In this document: one piece after another, positions 55,625-64,000 of the stretch
How positions within the stretch are numbered: position 1 is the first letter of the stretch
Layout: every line of letters starts with the position of its first letter
DNA from: Psettodes erumei
Taxonomy: Eukaryota; Chordata; Actinopteri; Pleuronectiformes; Psettodidae
DNA length: 64,000 bases
Reading direction: 5' to 3'
Assembly: GCA_016785225.1 (NCBI GenBank)
Contig: JAFBJZ010000107.1
Coordinates: forward strand, 4,402,001-4,466,000
Position numbers and translations under genes: made by a program
The notes under the pieces: model-generated
The model's database searches: none
What the model saw: the letters and a program-made list of their open reading frames with translations, nothing else
What the model was told of the DNA's origin: nothing

Positions 55625-58229
55625 TCGGTTTTGTCACAGATTTACATAAGTCGTATTAGAGAATAGGCCTACATTCCACTTAATACAGCAACACACTTAT
55701 ACCTATTTGTGTTCTGTGTTGCAGTTGGTGTTTTGTTTTATGAAATGGGCGCTGTATGTAATGCTCACAAATATTAAAGTGTCTCACTTCAAAAAGAAAA
55801 CCAGACGGCAACATGCTGACCAGTGTGAACCTCAATGCCATTCCTCAAAAATTAAACCAATCATACAACCCTACTCCAACATACCATGGTTCTCCAAATG
55901 TATTCAGCTGGCTTGCCTTTATCATTGTGAAGCGACTGTTGGCCAAACAATTTTGGATACTGTTGTCAATTGTATGGAGGTGACCAAAGTCTTCACAGGG
56001 GTTATATCTAAAGATGCATTGGTGCTTGGTTGTTTTTGTAGGCTCCCTTATTTCTTTCTCCCTCTAATTCTTCTTCTTCATGCAAAAGTTGTGGACACTT
56101 CCAGGCCTAAAGTGTCGTATATTTTATCTCAAATGACAATTTTTGCATTTCAGTAGGTTAAAAAAAGCCCAACAAATACAGTTTATTTCATTTCCTTTGA
56201 CTGAAATTGACCTCAAGATCTGAGTTCTGAAACAAGCACTTTTTTTTGCCTCTTCAACAAAGATTATTCAAACAAAGGAAGTGTGTTTGACGTGTCTTTT
56301 GGCCTGTCTTCTAAATTGAGAGTGCATCTAGGCTACTGTATCATTTACAGTAACTTGTTCAAGAGCAGCAGTCACATTATCTGAATTGGCAAAAAATGTT
56401 GGACAAGCTGTAACATCCTTACATTTCTGTCAGATGTGCAATTATTGCAAATGATTTTGGCAGTGTCACAGCTTGCAGTGGAGACACTAACAGGAAGTGG
56501 GAAATATTTGTGCAGTGCTTTCTCAAACCATGATCAAAATTGTTCAGTGGAGGAAGTCATCAATGCATAATGTTTCTCTCATTTGCATGCTTTTGTGCAG
56601 CCTTTGAAAACACTGCTTGCTAATTGCACTCCCCAATTATTTTGTTCAGATAGCCATTTGATCAAATTTCAGCTCAGCTGAAACAAATTGCTTGCAGAAT
56701 GGTTCCAGTAGAGTGCGCCATATTCAAACTAAAGGATAAAGACATATTGCAAAAAAGCTGCGTAACTACAGGTAGTTTTGAGATACATGTGATATGTTTC
56801 TGTTAAGGAGTTAAAACTTTTATGAACAAATCTCCAAACATTGTTTTAGGAATTGATACATCACAAGTTTCTTCTGTTGTTGTGTTCAACCAACTCTGAT
56901 ACTGTGAAGCTGCTAAAGATCAATGTTAGTCTCAAACGAAAATATCCTCAATGATGGCATTACATGCATTACAGATGTGTACCTAAAACGTGACATGATG
57001 CATTTATCCTGCTTCTACATCCTGTATCATCAACAAGGGAAAACGAAGCACAGCCCTGCCAGTATCTCTCATGAATAGTACCTTGAATATGAACACAGAT
57101 GCACGCACACACTACACACATACGCCGCCCTTTATTTCCCTTCACCCTCCTTTGTTGGGAAAAGAAGGGACTGTTATACCAGGAAGGCAGTAGCAGTGGT
57201 GTGTTTGCTGGAAACAACTGGAGCTCTTCCAGCTCGCTCGTTCAATAACGTAGAATGGACAGATGGATGCCAAAATGAGACAGCGACCTGATGCAGGAGG
57301 AAGATGCACATACTCCATTTGTCATCTAAAATTAAATGCACTCTTATACAATGACTGTCTGTGGGGAAGTAGTCCAAGTGATTTGCCAACATGAAGTGTA
57401 TGAAGCAATAACAAAATATATTTGGTTGCACAAAGAATCATGCACCCACAAACTACAGAGAGGCTAATTATATGGCATTACAATTCATACATTTTTAAAA
57501 AATATAATTTTCTCATTGTCCTCCATTAATATATTACTTTAAACCTTTATGTCATTTATGATCCATGTCAGATTTCTATATTTTATCCTCCATTGGCATT
57601 AATTTTACCATATATTATTTTTTGCAGCTGCACAATGCTTTTTCTCCACAGCCATCTCTGACTTTACCCAGTGAGAACTTCTGAACATGAGTTAGTCATT
57701 GGCTTATGTTAAGTAGGAGTGGTAGTGTTGTCTTAGCAGCAACAGTATACAGTAAGTACTGTGGACTAAATTAAGGCCCATGTTAGCATGTTTTGGAGAT
57801 TTATAATTATCATTGCCACATTTAATGTTAAGTAATTTACTGTTGAAATAATCCAGAAGCAAAAATAAAAAGACTTTTACCTAGATAAATGGGTTTTGCT
57901 GCCACCATACCATATACTGTAAACTAACCTAAACTTTGTTTGCCTATAATGTCAGAATATAATTAACACCACTGTCTGAATTATGGTTCACAAAATTTGA
58001 ATTGATAGATAAATAGCATCAGGTAGTTGATTTCTATTTTACCTTACACTAACCCCATTACAACCGATTCGGCTTTTGTTATTATCTGATTATTAGTATT
58101 ATTTGATGAGGGAAACGGCCAACAACTGAGCAGTTCATGTCGTCTCTCGTCTGCCATCGTATTTATTTATTCGGCCTAACCTGAAGCCACGGCTCAGGTG
58201 TGCCAAAAATGACTCTGATGAACTATTTA
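55625..58229. other. Intergenic region upstream of tm6sf2
   Basis: 2.6 kb of AT-rich sequence between tm6sf2 and the next promoter, which faces the other way. The 149-codon frame at 55707-56156 has no recognisable domain and is probably chance. Nothing else is seen. Confidence 0.7.
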
Positions 58230-58456
58230 TGCCCTGGCTGTTTGCTGCTCGAGATCAACAAGCGGCACTGCGCGTGACGACAGCGGCGGAAACATTTTTC
58301 GCTATTCAAAATGGCGTCTCAATCAGGAAGTGGAGAAAACAACTAAGAAGAATAAGTTGGATAAAATTCATCCTTTCTGTCCCTTTGACGCGAGTCTTCG
58401 TTCAAAATCAGTCCGTGTGGTCGGGGTTTGGATTGCGAATAGGTAAAACGTTAACG
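58230..58456 (+). promoter_or_regulatory. CpG-rich promoter and non-coding first exon of a downstream + strand gene
   Basis: CpG density rises sharply (GCGCGTGACGACAGCGGCGG type). CAAAATGGCGTC at 58307 is a YY1-type initiator-proximal motif. A strong donor ACG/GTAAGT occurs at 58456/58457. The ATG at 58311 opens only an 11-codon frame (58311-58346), so this is not the main start. In human, + strand genes past TM6SF2 are MAU2 and GATAD2A; a long first intron would suit gatad2a, but no coding exon is visible and the gene is not identified. Confidence 0.5.
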
Positions 58457-61400
58457 GTAAGTGTATTTCGAAGATATTGTGAAAAGGCGAGCGACACATC
58501 GGCAGTTGCCTTAAAACAAGATGCGATCGGGGGCAGCCTCTCCTAGGCGCGCACGTTTTGTACAACGGGCTCCGCCGCTCCGCCGGCGGCTGCCTTGAGT
58601 TAAGCGTTACCGCAAGAATACGTTATTGGCAAACTTGTAATGAGTTGAAACCAAGGCGAATTGGGGTGGATGCAAAAAAATAAAAAGAACCATAGCGTTA
58701 TGGCATATCTCAAAATTACTGCGCTCGAGTTAAGGAAGGCCGGCAGCTAACTAAGCTAGCTGGTTACTTAGTAATAAGCCATCGCTTTTGATATCACCTT
58801 AACAGAAAGTAAGGGGGCTCATCAAAAACCCATTTAGACGTTACCTTTAAAAGAGCCACATTGTAGTTTATGTCCTACCTACACAAATTGATTTTTAATT
58901 ATAAGGTCTAAAGGTTTATTTGAAATTCAGTATTTTCTTCAGCAAACTACATATTGTTTTCCCATGAACCTTCGCAGACAATGTGCAAAACGAACGTACC
59001 CCGTCAGAAATCGCTACGAGCTATGCTAACACTAGCTAGCACAATTAGCTCTCCGAAGTACGCCTGTTATTCGCAAACTAATTTGAGATGTTGCTACATT
59101 TTGCCGTCCGTGGATACTGCCCAACATGTCGAACTTGACGAATCATAAACGTTTCCCGGCCAACGGCAGCTTGCTCGCTAACGCTCGGTAGATGTGTCGT
59201 GTGTCGCTCGGCGAGCTAGTAGCAGTAAAGCCGTAACGTAGAGCTTTGGCTGCTTTTCTTTGTGCCGTGCGGCGACCAGTGCGCCTCTCTGCCCCTTTTT
59301 CCTCAGAGAGAGAGCCACCTGGAAAAAAAGCTAACCAGTGTAGTGGTTGTGCGAAAACCTACACATAGTCGACGACGACATACATTTGTATGAACGCAAA
59401 ACAACATGTATACACCAGCATAATTATATTACGCTCGTTAAATTGCAGGAAAGGAACTGGGATATTATACTCTTGGAAATGACTGTAGCGCTCACAAACA
59501 CCAAGGGAGATGGAGCCCCGGGTGCCTTATATGCTACCATTACAAAACTAACGAGAAAAGAAAAGCTATCATAAAAGAAAGTTGTGGTTGCAGACATTCT
59601 TGGTCCCAATAAACTTTGGTGATCTGCCTAGTCACTGATGTAATGCTGGCGAACTGAGAGCATTGTATCACCCGCACGTTTTCCTTGAATTACACGGAAA
59701 GAAAGACGTTTTTATTAAGTCGGCACTGCAACATTCCTCTCTACCACTATGGTGTAATTATAACTATAAACGTGTCCCTGATCTTCTTCTTCAACTTAAC
59801 AGCTTCGGTATTTTGCTATATCTTAAACATATGGGCCAGCTATCCTGGCTTAATATTCGACAGGAACCAAAGGTACGTGGATACTTGGTTCCGAACAAGG
59901 GAACTGGAGGGCTGACCAGGTGGAAATGAAAATAGCTCTTGCCAGGCTGTCCCCTCTGGTTCTTTTTCCTTTCCTGCAATTTTTTTTTTCACTCTTTAGT
60001 TTCCAGCGCGTCTGTTGCCTGCAGCCATGGCTAGTCGGGCCCCAGTGCAAGCCTTGACACAGCAGGTTGCCATGGTGGCCGGCTATTTTTCTAATTGTGT
60101 CATTTTCCCCATGTTGATGGATCCTATTGGGCGACTGCGAAGTGAATGACAAGCTCGGTTCCCGTCACAGTTTCAGTCAAGTGCCCTTAACCCCAGTGAT
60201 GTGGTCAATGGCCTCGGTGTTATGCGCTGTCAAATTCCTCTCGCAGCCAATATATAGACTTTAATAGCAACAGAGAGGCTGTTTTAAATTGGATTGTCAA
60301 ACAGAAATCCAGGTGAAAACTACAAATTGCCACTTTTTTTCCCCACCTGTCCACAATCTGGATGACTAAAACCTAAAGATTATTATCATTTGGCAGAGAC
60401 AACCTTTCAAAAATTTTCCATCATATGATGCTTTTTTTGCTTTGACCTGTGACTTGTTGTACTTAAATTGATAGTAATCCCCCCAAAAAGGCTTTACATA
60501 TTTCACCATTATAATACGGAAGGACTAGCATGCCATTTAATATTTTAGGAACATGCGGGAACGCCCGTCTCCTGTCCGGGGATTATGAAAATGCTAACAG
60601 TAATCTCTGTACAATGCCTGTGTGTGAGAGAGAATTAAGTTGCATGTCTGTGCTGCGCAGCTCTCCCTTTTCGAAAATCTCACCGTGTCAGATAATTGAC
60701 GGCTGCCTGCCCTGCAGGGACGGTGAGGGTCACAACACACCGGATCTGTTGATACCGTGTTTAGAGCCTGCAGGAAGGGGGGGGGGGGGGCATTTCACGA
60801 GGCGGGATAAGCAAGTCAGTTCCATCGCTTTGAAAAGTGTCAGGGCCCCGTCTTGCGAAGCGCTCGCAAAAATCTTATGTTCGGGTTTTGTTTTCACGCA
60901 TTCAGACAGATATCATAATCACCAGGAAATGGCCTCGTCTTACTTTGGCCGTGGTGTTAGTTTTTGAGATGCTCCCTGGTGGCGAGGCTCATGTCTCGAC
61001 CGTCGCGCCGTGCCCCCTGCTCTCTGCTCCCCGGCCTCCGGTCTCCCTCTCCCCCTCACCTTTTGCCAGCCCCCTTTTTTCTTTTTCTCCCCTCCGAATG
61101 GTGCCAGTGATAAATCTCATTTATAGCCTGTGGGCTGATTAGAGTGAGAGTGAAAAATGCGTGTGGAGGAGGGGAGCTGGGTCTCGGTCAAACGTTTGAT
61201 TCAGTTCCTGCTTTCCTGGAATCCGGCCTTAGTTTGATAGTAGTTCATGTACGAAGCCCAGCGTGGCTTTTTGGTCAGAAAAGAGCGAAGGAATAAGAAT
61301 GCGTGGATCACCTCTACGCTGAGACGAGAAACAAACCGGTCCTTCATGAGTGTCCCTTGTTCCGGCTCATGTCCAGAGCTGGAGGCAAGCCCCGTAAGAG

Positions 61401-62199
61401 ATGAGTGAAACGCAGGAGAGCGTGCCGCTCTCTGACATTCCTCACCGCTCTGCCTTGTGGACGACTGTGGAAAAAGTGTGTCGACATCCTTCTGAGAAAC
61501 ACAAGGGCTGGTCGAATGAGGGAGGAAGGAAATTTGAGAGAAATATCTGTGTCCTCATTGATGGAGGAGTGAATACTGGGTGTCGTTGTTTCACTTATCA
61601 CCTCGGATTCCTAGCCCTTCCCCACGTCGTCGACAAGGAAGGAAAACGCAGCGGTTCGAAGGCTGGCGTTAAACCCGCGCTGTAAAATGCCCCGAGGTGC
61701 GCGCGCAGCTGGGTTGTCGTGCAAGATGCTTTATTTTAAACCCACAGACCTGGAATCAGCTGTTTCCGCACTGTTGTTATGCCTTTTGCATAAGATGAGA
61801 ACATCAAATTTGCTTTGGCCCACACTGACCCTATTTAACTGGGGTTGAACACGCAGGTTTGACCCTCAGTGTTAATGTAGATTGTTGGACGCAGGACTCG
61901 AAAGTGTCAGCGGCGTTTTGTTTTGGGTTTTTTAATGAACGATAAGGGCTGCATGTTAACATAGACGTTTATAAATTCGCAAGTTACCATCGTTTATTTT
62001 TCACCTCATCACTTCCGAGTGCAAACTTGATTGAAAATGTTGCAAGGAAAGCAATTTCACTTTCATTTAGGCAAAAATAAATAAATAAATAAAATAAAGT
62101 AGTTTTGCAAGTCACAACTTTACTGCAGAGCTATTTTGGACCCAACCTCTCAGCAGCCGTGGAACAAAAGCAAATAACCGGAGGGAGTTCTTTTCTGAT
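58457..62199 (+). other. Probable first intron of the downstream gene
   Basis: CpG-rich to about 59340, then ordinary. No coding exon can be assigned. At 59978-60029 a long T tract with AG acceptors precedes a good-context ATG at 60027 (39-codon frame), noted separately. Contains G14 at 60777-60790 and an (AAAT)n run at 62073-62098. Confidence 0.4.
60777..60790. repeat. G14 homopolymer
   Basis: Fourteen consecutive G. It runs through the chance frame 60530-60967. Confidence 0.95.
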
Positions 62200-64000
62200 G
62201 TGGCTGATTCAGAACCAGGGAAAGGTGACCGAGGTGAGCAGAACAGCGCCGTCGCCGCAGCCCGCTGCTCCGACCACACACGTCGAGCGCGGCGGTTCAC
62301 CGTGACAACCGTCAAGTCGAGGGACGGAAGCGGGCTGCGGCGGTCCCCGCCTGACGCGAGGGTGCCGCACATTCTGGCATGGAACCGCGCGTGCCACGGT
62401 TGTGGAAAATTAGCAAATTTCTTGGAATGGCGGAAAGGTGGTTAAATTGTTTTTGTTGTCAGTCAGACTCGGAGGAAGTTTATTTGGGTGCCCGCGTGGT
62501 CGAAATTGTCCTTTTTTTTCTGAATGCGCTACACAACACCCTGAGACCTGTTGCTCAGTGAAGTTTACCGGGCTGTCGGCAGGAGTAAATATTTGCCGTC
62601 CTCGTCCTGCTCGAAGGCCGCCTGCTAAATTGTCCCCCGGGGGGTTTATTTTGAACGTGTCTGTTAGGGAGTAGGCTGCGAGTAAAAAAACGAAGGAGGC
62701 GCTTGTCCTGTTACAATTAAAGACAATCGGTACGCCTATAGCAGCATGCTAGCGCTTTATTGGGGAAAAATCGCCTTCGCTGTTGGAGAAATGGGAGGAC
62801 ATGAGTATTTTTTTATTCCAAATCTGATATAAAATCAACACAACACAGTATTTGTAAAAAAAAAAAAAAATGAATATATTTCCCCACAGCAGCCTCCTGT
62901 TAATAATCAGCGGACGCGCCATGTAGCCGCTCTGAGGAGATGTTCAGCAAACTCGAACGCAGCTCGTGATGGTATGACGTCCTCGCTGATGAGATCGGGA
63001 AAATGGAAGCTAATGAAACGAGGGGATCGAAATTTGGCAGGGACTTGTCCTTTCATCTAATGGGCTCCTTCTTCTCTCAGAAAAGTTCTTTTTAAAAAAA
63101 AATTCTTTGGTTTGGCCTCCCACCTGATCCGGCTCGTTTTTGCAGCAGAGCTGGTCGGGTAAGGAGCGGCGTCCGAAAGCGAACGTAGCGTGGCAAAGAG
63201 AGGCGTGTGGCGCAACGTTGTCACGCCTGCCAGAGGAGTGAGGTCAGTCTGAGAGGAATAGAGCACCGTCTGCATTTGAACAGCGGCGGGGGCAAAGTTC
63301 ACAAAGCCGAATCGCTTGTCGACTTACCTCGCAGAATTCCGCCGCCCCACGCACGTTTTCAGGCAGCAGGACAGCGTTCGTGCTCTTTGGTGACGTGATA
63401 TTTTTGCGCAAGAATCCCTCCCGTTCGGATGTGTACTTTTACAGCGTCGTGTTTAGACGATCGGACTCGCGGTTCCTGTCTGTCAGGCCGAAATAGTCAT
63501 GAGCGCTCATGTGAGGCATGTTGAAAACCTGTCTTGTGTCATGCACTCCGCTTGAGTGGTCCAGATTTTCCCTCCCCGCGCGCCGTCGCCGGCTTGCGAA
63601 ATGTGCGTCTGATGGGTCGCGCCTGGCGTTACGACTGCCTCTCTGAATACCCGCGACCGGCAGGGGAGCGTTCGCGGGGGGAGTGGGGGTCCGCAAGCGG
63701 AGGAACCAGCTGCCTCCAATCAGAAGCAGAATCTGTCCGGGGGGGGGGTCAGACTGAGCCAGAGGCAGCAGACGCCGCCAGCCTGCAAATGTGGAACGAA
63801 AAGCAGGGAGGAGAGGGACACGGAGACACGGGACGCGACGTGTCGCGACATGCCGGCGCGCGGGGGCGGGCCAGTACCAGAAGGAAACCCAAGAGGGGGA
63901 GCGGGTCGCGTCAGAGGTGCGAACACGGAGCGGGAGGGCGACGGACGCGCGGAGGACAGCGGTGCAGGTTTCGAGAAGGGAAAGGGTCGATATGAGTCGA
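62200..64000. promoter_or_regulatory. Second CpG island, probable promoter near the window end
   Basis: High CpG and GC in 62220-62400, 62560-62640 and especially 63130-64000. 63714-63722 contains a CCAAT box (CTCCAATCAG) and 63862-63872 a GC box (GGGGGCGGGCC). G10 lies at 63739-63748 and A15 at 62856-62870. The direction and gene are not determined: it could be an alternative promoter of the same + strand gene or the promoter of the next one. The 153-codon frame at 63534-63995 is a by-product of high GC. Confidence 0.5.

Noticed and set aside
55707..56156. 149-codon frame upstream of tm6sf2
   Set aside because: No domain or transposase motif recognised; AT-rich composition; no splice or promoter context.
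60530..60967. 145-codon frame in the downstream gene's presumed intron
   Set aside because: Runs through a G14 homopolymer as a Gly/Arg stretch and lacks any family motif.
63534..63995. 153-codon Gly/Arg-rich frame at the window end
   Set aside because: Typical stop-poor frame in a CpG island; includes a G10 run; the opposite strand is open too.
1..64000. CRISPR arrays, operons, tRNA or rRNA genes
   Set aside because: No regularly spaced direct repeats, no intact tRNA A/B boxes other than the degenerate SINE, and no rRNA-like sequence. The genes are intron-rich vertebrate genes.

Overview
The window is vertebrate nuclear DNA, most likely from a spiny-rayed teleost fish. The evidence is multi-exon genes with GT-AG introns, long AT-rich introns, CA/GT microsatellites, CpG islands at promoters, and teleost-type dispersed repeats (a tRNA-derived SINE, a Harbinger-like MITE, solo-LTR-like elements). 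There are no prokaryotic genes, operons or CRISPR arrays. Most open reading frames longer than 60 codons are noise in introns and intergenic DNA; only short exon-sized parts of a few are real.

Three genes can be reconstructed exon by exon. (1) Positions 8615-19352, + strand: the last five coding exons of neurocan (ncan), encoding the C-type lectin domain, the sushi domain and a His/Arg/Lys-rich tail. Its hyaluronan-binding, mucin-like and EGF exons lie before the window, so positions 1-8614 are intron. (2) Positions 33685-40792, - strand: a complete hapln4 (hyaluronan and proteoglycan link protein 4, 396 aa) in seven coding exons, with its ATG forming the last three bases of exon 1. (3) Positions 45327-55239, - strand: a complete tm6sf2 (transmembrane 6 superfamily member 2, 381 aa) in ten coding exons, with a probable separate 5' UTR exon at about 55506. 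Every splice phase closes in frame (hapln4 1191 nt, tm6sf2 1146 nt including stops).

The order ncan - hapln4 - tm6sf2 and their orientations match human chromosome 19p13.11 (NCAN, HAPLN4, TM6SF2), which supports orthology. Ncan and hapln4 are tail-to-tail partners: both products work in the brain hyaluronan matrix of perineuronal nets, where link proteins lock lecticans onto hyaluronan. Tm6sf2 is an unrelated neighbour in the ER/ERGIC membrane, involved in lipidation of lipoproteins in liver and gut.

Beyond tm6sf2, a CpG-rich promoter at about 58230-58460 appears to start a + strand gene with a non-coding first exon, and a second GC-rich island fills 62200-64000. By synteny the gene could be gatad2a or mau2, but no coding exon is visible. 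The remaining DNA is the 14-kb gap between ncan and hapln4, the 4-kb gap between hapln4 and tm6sf2, and introns carrying repeats. I found no wholly new system. The most interesting points are the His-rich ncan tail, the hapln4 start codon and upstream ORF arrangement, the transposon-like end abutting a tm6sf2 splice acceptor, the tm6sf2 dilysine tail and lost cysteine, and the four-copy LTR-like family.
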